From Bacteroides sp. (GTDB taxonomy: Bacteria > Bacteroidota > Bacteroidia > Bacteroidales > Bacteroidaceae), in contig DXWV01000021.1 in NCBI GenBank assembly GCA_019416685.1, positions 1 through 64,000 on the forward strand: DNA of 64,000 bases. Reading direction: 5' to 3'. The translations under genes were made by a program, and so were the position numbers. The notes under the pieces were generated by a model, which worked only from the letters and a program-made list of their open reading frames with translations, did no database searches and had not been told where the DNA came from. Of this stretch, positions 8,974-18,420 are shown one piece after another (within the stretch, counting starts at the first letter, position 1; each line of letters begins with the position of its first letter).

Positions 8974-8981
8974 CAAAGGTA
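8974..8981 (-). promoter_or_regulatory. -7 element for the LysM gene
   Basis: TACCTTTG on the minus strand fits TAnnTTTG and lies 32 bases upstream of the start codon at 8941. No well-placed TTG was found. Confidence 0.4.
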
Positions 8982-9065
8982 CAAATTCTGATATATATCT
9001 GCCTAATAATTGAGTTAAGAAAATAATATTGTGTTTCTTTAAGACCATAATTCAAGTGGAAACAT

Positions 9066-9073
9066 TAATTTTG
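9066..9073 (+). promoter_or_regulatory. -7 element for the PKD/CHU_C gene, almost no leader
   Basis: TAATTTTG fits TAnnTTTG. A transcription start about seven bases downstream would fall within four or five bases of the ATG at 9082, leaving almost no room for a ribosome binding site. Confidence 0.4.
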
Positions 9074-9081
9074 CAGATGTT

Positions 9082-9777
9082 ATGTCACTACACAGATTAT
9101 CTTATATAATATTATTCTGTCTTGCCTTTCCGTTTTTAGAGGGTTGGGCACAGATAAAGTTAAATCCTGTGGCTATATTGCTACAGGAGAATGGTACTGA
9201 TCCTACAGAACCTAAAACGCTTGAGGCAGGTGGAGAACCATATGTGGGGTCAGCTCCACTTAAGTTTCGCTTTGTAGCCAATATTGAGTCTCCTTCTCCA
9301 ACATTGCGTTATGAATGGAATTTTGCATCTGATGAGGAATTTAATAATCCTATAAGCGGGTCGCCACGTTATGAAGAAGAAACTATTTTTGATTTTGTTA
9401 CTTCGGGGACATTCTATGTCAGGTTACAGGTAAGTGATACGAAAACAGAAGATGGACCTACTTCGATATCAGATGTATTTATCATTCAGGTGCCCGAGTC
9501 GGAATTGAAAATACCTAATGCCTTTTCACCTAACGGAGACGGTATTAATGATATTTTTAAAGTGAAGTATAAATCACTTGTTAGTTTCGATGCTGTTGTA
9601 TTCAATCGCTGGGGACAGAAGTTGTATCAGTGGGGATTGTCGAACATTGATAAAGGATGGGATGGAACGTCTCATGGACATCAGGTACCTGTAGGTGTGT
9701 ATTTTATTGTGGTAGAGGCACGTGGTGCAGATGGAGTAGTGTATAAGCATAAAGGAGATATAAATATACTGAGGTAA
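9082..9777 (+). CDS. Secreted PKD-like protein with gliding-motility (CHU_C, T9SS type B) C-terminus
   Basis: A 231-residue exported protein with signal peptide MSLHRLSYIILFCLAFPFLEG. Residues about 28-140 form a PKD-like immunoglobulin fold (LRYEWNFASDEEF…FVTSGTFYVRLQVSD). From about 146 to the end is a complete CHU_C domain: IPNAFSPNGDGINDIFKV, FNRWGQKLYQW, GWDGT, VPVGVYFIVVEARGADG, HKGDINILR. In organisms with a type IX secretion system this domain directs surface export. uvrA follows after only eight bases. No enzyme domain is visible, so the domain is nearly half the protein and may serve as more than a sorting tag. Confidence 0.88.
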   Translation: MSLHRLSYIILFCLAFPFLEGWAQIKLNPVAILLQENGTDPTEPKTLEAGGEPYVGSAPLKFRFVANIESPSPTLRYEWNFASDEEFNNPISGSPRYEEETIFDFVTSGTFYVRLQVSDTKTEDGPTSISDVFIIQVPESELKIPNAFSPNGDGINDIFKVKYKSLVSFDAVVFNRWGQKLYQWGLSNIDKGWDGTSHGHQVPVGVYFIVVEARGADGVVYKHKGDINILR

Positions 9778-9785
9778 ACAAGAAT

Positions 9786-12611
9786 ATGCAGGAAACGGAA
9801 TATATAAATGTATACGGTGCGCGTGTACATAATTTGAAAGATATTGATGCTGAAATTCCCCGTAACAGTCTGACGGTGATTACCGGACTGAGCGGAAGTG
9901 GTAAATCTTCTTTGGCATTCGATACGATATTTGCTGAGGGACAGCGACGTTATATTGAAACATTTTCAGCTTATGCCCGTAATTTTTTGGGTAATCTGGA
10001 ACGCCCTGATGTAGATAAAATAACCGGATTGAGTCCGGTGATTTCAATAGAACAGAAAACAACAAATAAAAATCCTCGCTCCACGGTAGGTACAACGACA
10101 GAGATATATGACTATCTCCGTCTGCTTTATGCCCGTGCCGGAGTAGCCTATTCTTATCTTTCGGGAGAGAAAATGGTGAAATATACCGAAGAGCAGATTC
10201 TTGACCTTATTCTGGGAGATTATAGAGGAAAGAAAATTTATATGTTGGCACCGTTGGTGCGTGCTCGTAAAGGACATTATAAAGAATTGTTCGAACAAGT
10301 TCGTAAGAAGGGGTATCTTTATGTACGTGTAGATGGTGAGGTACGTGAAGTAACACATGGAATGAAGCTGGATCGCTACAAGAATCATGATATTGAAGTA
10401 GTGATTGATAAAATGATAGTGGGCGATAAGGACGATAAACGTCTGAAACAAAGTGTTGCCACGGCAATGCGTCAGGGAGACGGATTGTTAATGATTTTGG
10501 ATGTTACTACCGGAGAACTCCGGCATTACAGTAAGCGGTTGATGTGTCCGGTAACCGGACTGTCATACCGGGAACCGGCTCCGCATAATTTCTCTTTTAA
10601 TTCTCCGCAAGGAGCCTGTCCTAAGTGTAAGGGACTCGGGGTGGTTAATCAGATTGATATTGACAAAGTAATTCCTGACCGGAATATGTCTATCTATGAA
10701 GGTGCTATTGCCCCATTGGGAAAGTATAAGAATGCAATGATATTCTGGCAAATCGGTGCGTTGCTTGAAAAGTATGAAGATACGTTGAAAACTCCGGTTA
10801 AAGATTTGCCCGATGATGCTATGGATGAAGTGTTGTATGGCTCGGACGAACGAATTAAGATAAAGAGTTCGTTAATTGGCACTTCTTCTGATTATTTCGT
10901 AACGTATGAGGGTGTGGTGAAGTATATTCAGATGTTGCAGGAGAAAGATGCTTCGGCTACAGCTCAGAAGTGGGCAGAACAGTTTGCTCGTACTACCGTC
11001 TGTCCTGAATGTAAGGGAGCGAAACTTAATAAAGAGGCATTACATTTCCGCATTCATGATAAGAATATCAATGAACTATCTAATATGGATATCAGCGAGC
11101 TTTATGACTGGTTGCAGAAAGTGGATGAGTTCTTGTCTGATAAACAAAAGAAAATTGCGTCTGAGATATTAAAAGAAATTCGTACACGCCTGAAATTCCT
11201 ATTGGATGTGGGGCTGGATTATCTGTCTCTTAATCGTAGTTCGGTGAGTCTGTCGGGGGGAGAGAGTCAACGTATTCGACTGGCTACACAGATTGGTTCG
11301 CAGTTGGTGAATGTGCTTTACATTTTGGACGAGCCGAGTATAGGACTTCATCAGCGGGATAATTTGCGTCTGATTAACTCGTTGAAAGAATTGCGTGATA
11401 TGGGTAATTCTGTGATTGTGGTTGAGCATGACAAAGATATGATGCTGGCTTCTGATTATGTGATTGATATGGGACCTAAAGCAGGACGTCTGGGTGGTGA
11501 AGTTGTATTTGCCGGTAAGCCACAGGATATGTTGCAGACATCTACATTAACCTCACAGTATTTGAATGGTCAGCAGAAGATAGAAGTTCCTGCCAAACGC
11601 CGTCCTGGTAATGGAAAGTCATTGTGGCTTCGCGGTGCAAAAGGAAATAATCTGAAAAATGTGGATGTGGAATTCCCGCTGGGTAAATTGATTTGTGTGA
11701 CCGGTGTATCGGGTAGTGGTAAATCTACGTTGATAAACGAAACATTGCAGCCTATTCTTTCTCAGAAGTTTTATCGTTCTCTTCAGGATCCGTTGGAATA
11801 TGATTCTATTGAAGGGTTAGAGAATATTGATAAAGTGGTCAATGTAGATCAATCTCCATTGGGGCGTACACCACGTTCCAACCCGGCTACTTATACGGGC
11901 GTTTTTTCTGATATTCGCAATTTGTTTGTAGGATTGCCGGAAGCAAAGATACGTGGTTATAAGCCGGGGCGTTTCTCGTTCAATGTGTCTGGTGGACGTT
12001 GTGAAGCGTGTTCCGGGAATGGTTATAAGACAATTGAAATGAACTTTCTGCCGGATGTGTATGTGCCCTGTGAAGTATGTCATGGCAAACGTTATAACCG
12101 CGAAACACTGGAAGTACGTTTTAAAGGAAAATCCATAGCTGATGTGCTGGATATGACTATCAATCGTGCAGTTGAATTCTTTGAAAATGTACCACAAATC
12201 CTGAATAAGATAAAAGTGATACAGGACGTTGGTTTGGGATATATTAAGTTAGGGCAGTCGTCAACTACACTTTCCGGTGGTGAAAGTCAGCGTGTGAAGT
12301 TGGCTACCGAACTCTCAAAACGTGATACCGGTAAGACACTTTATATCCTTGACGAACCTACCACCGGACTGCATTTTGAAGATATCCGTGTACTGATGAA
12401 TGTACTGAATAAGCTTGTAGATAAGGGAAATACGGTTATTGTGATAGAGCATAATCTGGATGTAATAAAGATGGCGGACTATATCATTGATATGGGACCG
12501 GATGGTGGTAAGGGAGGAGGAAAACTTCTTAGTTTCGGTACGCCTGAAGAGGTTGCGAAGAGCAAGAAAGGATATACGCCGAAGTTTCTTCGCGAGGAAC
12601 TTTCCCTTTAG
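9786..12611 (+). CDS. uvrA: UvrABC excinuclease subunit A
   Basis: UvrA is the ABC-type ATPase dimer that finds bulky DNA lesions and loads UvrB. The 941 residues are full length, with two ABC modules: Walker A GLSGSGKSS near residue 34 and GVSGSGKST near 638, signature LSGGESQR near 489 and 828, and Walker B YILDEPS/YILDEPT. Zinc modules are visible as CPKCKG near 277 with the insertion-domain cysteines, and CEACSGNGYK…CEVCHGKRY near 738-765. The start is eight bases after the preceding secreted-protein gene, so it may be co-transcribed with it. Confidence 0.99.
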   Translation: MQETEYINVYGARVHNLKDIDAEIPRNSLTVITGLSGSGKSSLAFDTIFAEGQRRYIETFSAYARNFLGNLERPDVDKITGLSPVISIEQKTTNKNPRSTVGTTTEIYDYLRLLYARAGVAYSYLSGEKMVKYTEEQILDLILGDYRGKKIYMLAPLVRARKGHYKELFEQVRKKGYLYVRVDGEVREVTHGMKLDRYKNHDIEVVIDKMIVGDKDDKRLKQSVATAMRQGDGLLMILDVTTGELRHYSKRLMCPVTGLSYREPAPHNFSFNSPQGACPKCKGLGVVNQIDIDKVIPDRNMSIYEGAIAPLGKYKNAMIFWQIGALLEKYEDTLKTPVKDLPDDAMDEVLYGSDERIKIKSSLIGTSSDYFVTYEGVVKYIQMLQEKDASATAQKWAEQFARTTVCPECKGAKLNKEALHFRIHDKNINELSNMDISELYDWLQKVDEFLSDKQKKIASEILKEIRTRLKFLLDVGLDYLSLNRSSVSLSGGESQRIRLATQIGSQLVNVLYILDEPSIGLHQRDNLRLINSLKELRDMGNSVIVVEHDKDMMLASDYVIDMGPKAGRLGGEVVFAGKPQDMLQTSTLTSQYLNGQQKIEVPAKRRPGNGKSLWLRGAKGNNLKNVDVEFPLGKLICVTGVSGSGKSTLINETLQPILSQKFYRSLQDPLEYDSIEGLENIDKVVNVDQSPLGRTPRSNPATYTGVFSDIRNLFVGLPEAKIRGYKPGRFSFNVSGGRCEACSGNGYKTIEMNFLPDVYVPCEVCHGKRYNRETLEVRFKGKSIADVLDMTINRAVEFFENVPQILNKIKVIQDVGLGYIKLGQSSTTLSGGESQRVKLATELSKRDTGKTLYILDEPTTGLHFEDIRVLMNVLNKLVDKGNTVIVIEHNLDVIKMADYIIDMGPDGGKGGGKLLSFGTPEEVAKSKKGYTPKFLREELSL

Positions 12612-12695
12612 CAAGGAATATCGTTTCCGGTAGCGGATTTTACCGGACTTGCACGCCTGTTGGTGGTAAAGAAAACTAAAAATACATACCCTAAG

Positions 12696-14606
12696 ATGAA
12701 GAGTCAATTATTTATTTTATCGTTGTTATTTGTTTGTTTCCCGGTATCTGCCAATAGTGATGCCATACTTGATAGCCTGTATATGAACCTGAAGTTAGCC
12801 AAGGTAAAGCCGGGCAACGCTTTGGCCGAAGCGTATTCTGATTTAGGCGATTATTATATGTACAAACAGCCGGATTCTGCTTACTACTATTTCCGGAAGG
12901 GGATAGATAATCTTCGTGAAAAAAACGGTCCTTGCTATTCCGGATTATTAAGTAATATGGCCACTTATTATTTCTCTGTGGGGGAGATGGACAAGTCATT
13001 GTCCTCTTTTCTTTTTGCCCGGCAAGAAGCAATGAGGCTGGGATATGACGAGATTGCTACTGTTGTGTCTTCTTCACTGGGGATAATTTATCGCAGGAAA
13101 GAGATGCCGGATTCTGCTTTATATTACTATAATGAGGCGTTGAAAACGGCAGAGCGGCAGGACGATTTTGCAACAATTGCTAATCTGTATACCAATATTG
13201 CTGTGCTGTATAGTGCTACTTCCAGGTTGGAGGAAGCCTCTTCCTACATTAAAAAGGCTGTTGAAATATCTTTGAAGGGAAATGATCCCGTTCAGATTGT
13301 TTATGCCTACTCTATATATGGTTCCCTGCTTATTAAGAATAAGGAGTGGCAAGAAGCGGCACAGATATTGAGAAAAGGAGTTGTCGAATCGAGGAAAATG
13401 AAATCTCCGCAGCTCATCGTAAAGTGTATTACTCCCCTGTTATCTGTTTTTGATCATTTGCAGCAGACTGATTCTGTAAAATATTACATGAATGTGGCCG
13501 AAAAAGAATTGTCTCAATTGGCTCCTAATGCAATAGAAGTACTTGGGTTTTATGAAACAAAAGGAGATTTGCTTGGTAAGTACGGACAATACCGTGAGAG
13601 TCTGGATGCTTTTAGAAAGATAGAAAATCTGCGTGGGAAGAATTTACATACACCATTGGATCTACTTTATTACCGGTTTGCTAATAACTATTATGGGCTG
13701 AAAGAGTATGTCTCTGCTTATGAATATATGAAAAAGGCATATTCTGCTAAAGATTCTCTGTTCGCCGGGGAAGTACAAAAGCAATTGTCTGATTTGACAG
13801 TAAAATACCAGACAAAAGAGAAGGAATTGGAAATCTCTCAACTAAAACAAAGTCAGACGGAGCAACATGCTTTGATGACAAAAAGGATCCTCTTTCTCAT
13901 TTTAGGTTTATTGATTTTGATTGCTGCATTTGTCATTTTACTATATAAGAAGAGAGCATTAGAAAAAGAAACCGATTTGCGTCTGGCACGTCAGTATATT
14001 GACGGCTTGGAAAGTGAGCGTAGGCGTCTGGCTAAAGAATTACATGACGGAGTATGTAACGACTTACTGGGGATACAGTATTGTATGCAGATGTCTGATG
14101 CTGTGGGGAATGAGGCACAACAAAAGCTTTTTCCAATGCTTGAACAGGCACGTACGGATATTCGTTTTATTTCGCATGAATTAATGCCTCCTGCCCTTCA
14201 ATATACGAATCTGAATATAATGTTGGAGGATTATGTCGAACGGTTTGGACATATGCATCCGCATGTTCGTTTCCATTATTCTTCTTTTCCGGTACAAGCG
14301 GATTGGAGTGTGATTGCCGGACAAAAGGTGTATGAGCTTTACCGGATCGTACAGGAGGTATTTGCCAACTCTTTATCTCATAGTAAGGCCTCAGAAGTAG
14401 AAGTTACCTTGTTTATGTCTGATCAAGAGAAAAAGTTTGTATTGACTATCTGTGACAATGGGAAAGGGATCATCACTCCGTCGACTGAAGGAGACGGTAT
14501 TGGACTACGAACGATAGAAGATCGTGTAAAATGCATAGATGGCACTTATTCACTGACTTCGGATGAAAAAGGAACTTCTTTCACTGTTGAGGTAAGATTT
14601 TCTTGA
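12696..14606 (+). CDS. TPR-containing sensor histidine kinase (HisKA_3/NarL-type)
   Basis: A 636-residue membrane kinase. A signal peptide (MKSQLFILSLLFVCFPVSA) is followed by six or more tetratricopeptide repeats in the periplasm (about residues 25-375), a coiled coil, one transmembrane helix (about 400-420, ILFLILGLLILIAAFVILLY), then HisKA_3 with the phosphorylated His450 in KELHDGVCNDLLG, and a HATPase_c domain (N box QEVFANSLSHS, G boxes DNGKGI and GIGLRTIEDRV). I chose the ATG at 12696 because the upstream in-frame ATG at 12660 spoils the signal peptide. The matching response regulator follows after 86 bases, so the TPR domain probably senses an envelope protein or peptide. Confidence 0.93.
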   Translation: MKSQLFILSLLFVCFPVSANSDAILDSLYMNLKLAKVKPGNALAEAYSDLGDYYMYKQPDSAYYYFRKGIDNLREKNGPCYSGLLSNMATYYFSVGEMDKSLSSFLFARQEAMRLGYDEIATVVSSSLGIIYRRKEMPDSALYYYNEALKTAERQDDFATIANLYTNIAVLYSATSRLEEASSYIKKAVEISLKGNDPVQIVYAYSIYGSLLIKNKEWQEAAQILRKGVVESRKMKSPQLIVKCITPLLSVFDHLQQTDSVKYYMNVAEKELSQLAPNAIEVLGFYETKGDLLGKYGQYRESLDAFRKIENLRGKNLHTPLDLLYYRFANNYYGLKEYVSAYEYMKKAYSAKDSLFAGEVQKQLSDLTVKYQTKEKELEISQLKQSQTEQHALMTKRILFLILGLLILIAAFVILLYKKRALEKETDLRLARQYIDGLESERRRLAKELHDGVCNDLLGIQYCMQMSDAVGNEAQQKLFPMLEQARTDIRFISHELMPPALQYTNLNIMLEDYVERFGHMHPHVRFHYSSFPVQADWSVIAGQKVYELYRIVQEVFANSLSHSKASEVEVTLFMSDQEKKFVLTICDNGKGIITPSTEGDGIGLRTIEDRVKCIDGTYSLTSDEKGTSFTVEVRFS

Positions 14607-14620
14607 TTATCAGTTGATTT

Positions 14621-14638
14621 TTCACGGAAAACCGTGAA
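14621..14638 (+). other. Small hairpin between kinase and regulator genes
   Basis: TTCACGG and CCGTGAA form a perfect 7-bp stem with an AAAA loop in the 86-base gap between the two genes. It lacks a T-tract and could tune the relative expression of kinase and regulator. Confidence 0.4.
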
Positions 14639-14692
14639 GCGTTTTCTTCTGAATATTTATTTCTTTGCAGATAAAAACGGAGAAAAGTGATA

Positions 14693-15349
14693 ATGAGTAA
14701 AGATAAGAAAAGTATATTGTTGATTGATGATCATGATTTAATTCTTCAAGGGATTAAGTATATTGTTGATCAGATACCTGAAATAAATCGATTTTGTACG
14801 GCTTCTTCCGGAGAAGAGACTGACAAATGGCTTTCCAATCAACATTTTGACCTCTATATTTTAGACCTCGAATTGCCGGATGTTTCTGGCTTTGATCTGA
14901 TTGATCATATTAGAGAAAAAGATGCGAATGCCCGTATTATTGTTAATACGATGCATGATGAAATATGGAATATCAGTCGTTTGCTTCAGATGGAAGTATC
15001 TTCTGTGATTCTTAAATCTTCCAATATTCAGGAGGTGAAGCAAGCTATTCTTACTGTTCTATCTGGTCAACGGTATTTCTGTAATCATTTTGAACAATTG
15101 CAGCGTAAATTGAAAAATACAGATACCGGTGTGTTTCCGAATGATGTACTTACTACCCGTGAAATGGATGTGTTACAGGCTATTGCTGATGGACTGAGTA
15201 CAAATGAAATAGCTGAGTTGCTGCATCTTTCGGACAACACAATTGAAAGTCACCGTAAGCGACTGATGTTGAAGCTTAGTGCCCGTAATGCTGTAGATCT
15301 GGTGATGATAGCTATTTCTAAAGGAATCATTTCGTTAAAGAAGCGTTGA
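14693..15349 (+). CDS. LuxR/NarL-family response regulator
   Basis: A 218-residue two-component regulator. The receiver domain (about residues 6-125) has the acidic pair in LLIDDHD, phosphoacceptor Asp58 in YILDLELPD, the T switch (VNTMHDE) and Lys in VILKSSN. A LuxR-type helix-turn-helix follows at about 148-205 (LTTREMDVLQAIADGLSTNEIAELLHLSDNTIESHRKRL). A GTG at 14687 is also in frame; the ATG at 14693 is preferred. It pairs with the upstream HisKA_3 kinase and is followed after 40 bases by the 774-residue surface protein, its likeliest target. Confidence 0.95.
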   Translation: MSKDKKSILLIDDHDLILQGIKYIVDQIPEINRFCTASSGEETDKWLSNQHFDLYILDLELPDVSGFDLIDHIREKDANARIIVNTMHDEIWNISRLLQMEVSSVILKSSNIQEVKQAILTVLSGQRYFCNHFEQLQRKLKNTDTGVFPNDVLTTREMDVLQAIADGLSTNEIAELLHLSDNTIESHRKRLMLKLSARNAVDLVMIAISKGIISLKKR

Positions 15350-15389
15350 AGTTTGTATTCTGTTATACTCATTAAAAACCAAAACATTT

Positions 15390-17714
15390 ATGAAACAAAG
15401 TTACTTAACTATCTGGGTAAGTGCCTGTTTATGCATGTGCTTGTCATTGTGTGGAAATGTGTCTGCACAGGGTGTTACATCGTTTAATATCCAGCGGCCG
15501 GATTTTGTATCAGCTCCTGAAGATTTATACGTGATACTTCGTGATGTATCAACTTCAGGTACAGAGCCTGGTATGGAAATGTATGCCGGCTATAATCCTG
15601 AGGCGGATCGGTATGAGGTCTATGGTCTTGAGATATCCGGAAATTATCTTATTACAGTTCACTATTCCCGTAATGAAGAATATGTATATATTTTGCCCTA
15701 TTCGGTGCAGCAGTACGTAGTGGCTGGGGGAACTATGACATTGGATTTACGGAATACATATCATAAATGTGGTATTACTGTGAAGGATTATTATGGGAGT
15801 CCTTTTGCCAATGCTGCTTTGTATGAATATCCTCATGGCACTTATTATTCACTCAATTATGAAGGAAAGCTGTTTTTATACATGCCCGATGGTGATTATA
15901 ACTTTATGCTTTCTGCTTCCAATTACTCTTCTGTTAAGAAAAGTATCACGATGGCAGGGACCGATATAAATGTTGTGTTGGCTTTTGATAATCATAGAAA
16001 AGTCGATTTTAAAGTGAAAGATCAAAAAGGGGATGCAATGGGGCATGCCAACATAAGAATCGAAGAAAACGAAGCTTCTTATTCGGTAGTGACGGATGAG
16101 CAGGGTACAGCTACAATGTTTCTTGCTGATGGCAATTACAATGCTTGTTTATCAGTCTTTGGTTACATGGAACTGAGTAAAAAATTGGAGGTTAACTCTT
16201 CTATCGCAGTGGTCAATCTTTCTTATGAAGGTTATAAGCGTGTTTCTGCTAAAATAAAAAATGGTGCAGATACTAATGTCGGGGTAGATATGCTTTATCT
16301 TTATGCCAGTAACGGTGAACATGATCATGAGTATGGCAATAAGAGGGACTATTACTATGCTCCTCCGGGTGTTTATACTTACGAAGTCAATTTTGATGCA
16401 ACGTTTTCAAAACGGGGAATGGTGAAGATTACTGATGCAGATATAGAGAAAGTATTTGATTTTAGTGATTATAAAAAAGCAATTATAGAATGTGGTCCGG
16501 ACATTTATTCCATCAGAGTATATGATCCTAAAAGTGAAGACGAGGATGGATGGAGTATTTATTTTCCCGAAAGTGAAGAAGGAGGAGAGAGGACTGTACA
16601 AAATCAAAAAACAGCTGAAGTTTATTTGCCTGCCGGTGAGTATATAATCAATGGGCATGAAACACCCCAAACGGGCATGCGTATTAATCTGACACAGAGC
16701 GGACAGAAATTTATTTATAATACGGAAAGTTTGGAAACGGTAGAGGTTGAAGTGAACTTTGTAAATTCTCCGGTAGATATCGACGAATTATCTTCGTGGT
16801 ATGCGGATTTCACTCCACAGGGATATACAGGTAGTATATATGTTTCTTCGTATTTGAGACAACTTCCTGCCGGTAATTATGCTTATTCTATTGGACATGA
16901 CGCATATAGAGGTATTGGTTTTTCTATACAGGGAACTTGTCATATAGATGCCGGCAATAATATAATTAATGTTGATTTAAAAAATTATCGCTGTGTTAAT
17001 TTCAAAGTATTGACTCCTGATGGGGAAGAGACTGAATATCCTGTCATGGAGGTATTCCGGAATGGGCAGCCTATTTTATCAGCAGAAGGTACTCATTTTC
17101 TGTTGGAGGATGGCGATTATAAGGTGTTGGCATGGGAAGAAGGTGATACGGAAGTTTATCAGAAGTGGGTGTCCTTCGCCGTATCCGGAGCGGATCAGAA
17201 TATAAATGTACAATTTGAGCGGACCAATACTTCTATTGCTTTTGCCGAGGTGAGAAATGAAGATTACGAACCTGTGATCGGTACAGAAATGTTCATTGCT
17301 GGGAAAACGCCGGATTATGTACATGCACATATTTCTTTGTTTACAGATATTCCTTGTGGTGAGAATGAATATCAAATTTTAATGAAGGGATCTCAGGTAC
17401 AGGCTGGTGTTGTAACTATTAAGGCGGATGAAACGAACGATCTGACATTCTTTATTGAATCAACTGCAACCGGAATGAATGATGCGGAAGAGAGTAAGCT
17501 GGCAATGATACAAAGTGGTGATAAACTGATACTTCTTTCCGAAAATGGGAAACCTTATTCTGTCTCTATTTACAATATGAATGGAAGTAAGTTGCTGGAA
17601 AGAAACATGAGTGGTGATGATGAAATTTCCATTCAATCTTTTGGGAGCGGAGTTTATATTTTGAAAATGGCCAGACAAGATGGTGTGAAAACCTTTAAGT
17701 TTATGAAAAAATAA
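15390..17714 (+). CDS. Large secreted surface protein with T9SS type A-like tail
   Basis: A 774-residue exported protein. The signal peptide ends near CGNVSAQG. The body contains repeated beta-sandwich units of carboxypeptidase-regulatory/Cna-B-like character: …FANAALYEYPHGTYYSLNYEGKLFLYMPDGDYNFMLSA, …GHANIRIEENEASYSVVTDEQGTATMFLADGNYNACLS, and several LPAGNYAYS/LEDGDYKVLA endings. The last 75 residues match a Por/T9SS type A sorting domain (VSIYNMNGSKLLERNM…SGVYILKMARQDGVKTFKFMKK). No catalytic motif was recognised. It lies directly downstream of a histidine kinase/regulator pair and is probably controlled by it. Confidence 0.85.
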   Translation: MKQSYLTIWVSACLCMCLSLCGNVSAQGVTSFNIQRPDFVSAPEDLYVILRDVSTSGTEPGMEMYAGYNPEADRYEVYGLEISGNYLITVHYSRNEEYVYILPYSVQQYVVAGGTMTLDLRNTYHKCGITVKDYYGSPFANAALYEYPHGTYYSLNYEGKLFLYMPDGDYNFMLSASNYSSVKKSITMAGTDINVVLAFDNHRKVDFKVKDQKGDAMGHANIRIEENEASYSVVTDEQGTATMFLADGNYNACLSVFGYMELSKKLEVNSSIAVVNLSYEGYKRVSAKIKNGADTNVGVDMLYLYASNGEHDHEYGNKRDYYYAPPGVYTYEVNFDATFSKRGMVKITDADIEKVFDFSDYKKAIIECGPDIYSIRVYDPKSEDEDGWSIYFPESEEGGERTVQNQKTAEVYLPAGEYIINGHETPQTGMRINLTQSGQKFIYNTESLETVEVEVNFVNSPVDIDELSSWYADFTPQGYTGSIYVSSYLRQLPAGNYAYSIGHDAYRGIGFSIQGTCHIDAGNNIINVDLKNYRCVNFKVLTPDGEETEYPVMEVFRNGQPILSAEGTHFLLEDGDYKVLAWEEGDTEVYQKWVSFAVSGADQNINVQFERTNTSIAFAEVRNEDYEPVIGTEMFIAGKTPDYVHAHISLFTDIPCGENEYQILMKGSQVQAGVVTIKADETNDLTFFIESTATGMNDAEESKLAMIQSGDKLILLSENGKPYSVSIYNMNGSKLLERNMSGDDEISIQSFGSGVYILKMARQDGVKTFKFMKK

Positions 17715-17719
17715 AAAGA

Positions 17720-17760
17720 TACTTCGTTACTATACGCAGAAGATATGCGTTTGAAGTATT
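17720..17760 (+). terminator. Hairpin after the surface-protein gene
   Basis: ATACTTC (17720-17726) pairs with GAAGTAT (17753-17759), with an inner ACGCA/TGCGT stem around an AGAAGATA loop. It is the first of two hairpins after this gene and has no T-tract of its own. Confidence 0.45.
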
Positions 17761-17770
17761 ATAAAGGTGT

Positions 17771-17820
17771 ATTTCCCCCAGTAAAAACGAATCAACGTTT
17801 TTGCCGGGGGATAATTTTTT
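17771..17820 (+). terminator. Rho-independent terminator
   Basis: TCCCCCAGTAAAAACG (17774-17789) pairs with CGTTTTTGCCGGGGGAT (17796-17812) and is followed by six T. It ends the kinase/regulator/surface-protein unit. Confidence 0.85.
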
Positions 17821-17830
17821 CCTATTTTTG
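17801..17830 (+). promoter_or_regulatory. Promoter for ybaK overlapping the upstream terminator
   Basis: TTG at 17801-17803 and TATTTTTG at 17823-17830 are 19 bases apart, matching the Bacteroides consensus. The -33 TTG lies inside the right arm of the terminator. The gene starts at 17865. Confidence 0.55.
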
Positions 17831-17864
17831 TTCTTCGAAATCTATAAACAGAAAGAAATAAGTC

Positions 17865-18344
17865 ATGAAAATAAATAAAACCAATGCTGCCCGTTTGTTG
17901 GATAAAGCTAAAATATCTTACGAGCTAATTCCTTACGAGGTAGACGAAGATGATTTGAGTGCTGTACATGTGGCAGCAAGTTTAGGAGAGAATATCGACC
18001 AGGTGTTTAAGACCCTTGTTCTGCACGGAGATAAGACCGGGCATTTTGTTTGTATTGTTCCCGGTGATAAAGAGGTAAACCTGAAACTTGCTGCTAAAGT
18101 ATCCGGTAATAAGAGCTGTGATATGATTCCGATGAAGGAGCTTCTTCCTGTTACCGGATATATTCGTGGAGCCTGTTCGCCCATCGGGATGAAAAAGCAT
18201 TTTCCTACCTATATTCATGAGACCTGCCTTGAGTTTCCGTATATTTATGTAAGTGCCGGCCAGCGCGGGTTACAGATAAAGGTGGCTCCTAGCGATTTAA
18301 TTAAGGAAGTACGTGCCGAAGTTTGTACATTGTTCGCTGAATAA
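17865..18344 (+). CDS. ybaK: Cys-tRNA(Pro)/Cys-tRNA(Cys) deacylase YbaK
   Basis: A 159-residue member of the YbaK/ProX trans-editing family, which hydrolyses mischarged Cys-tRNA(Pro). Family features visible are the KTNAARLLDKAKISYELIPYEVDE start, the conserved lysine in VFKTLVLHG (about residue 50), the GDKEVNLKLAAKV segment and the GYIRGACSPIGMKKHFPTYI loop, where GxxSPxG-type residues line the active site. Length is normal. It has its own promoter and stands alone between the surface protein and the peptide transporter. Confidence 0.94.
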   Translation: MKINKTNAARLLDKAKISYELIPYEVDEDDLSAVHVAASLGENIDQVFKTLVLHGDKTGHFVCIVPGDKEVNLKLAAKVSGNKSCDMIPMKELLPVTGYIRGACSPIGMKKHFPTYIHETCLEFPYIYVSAGQRGLQIKVAPSDLIKEVRAEVCTLFAE

Positions 18345-18420
18345 TTCAAAAAAAAGTATATATTTGCAGAAATTATACTTGAAATGACAATTCAAATTAT
18401 TAATTAAATATTTATATCTT

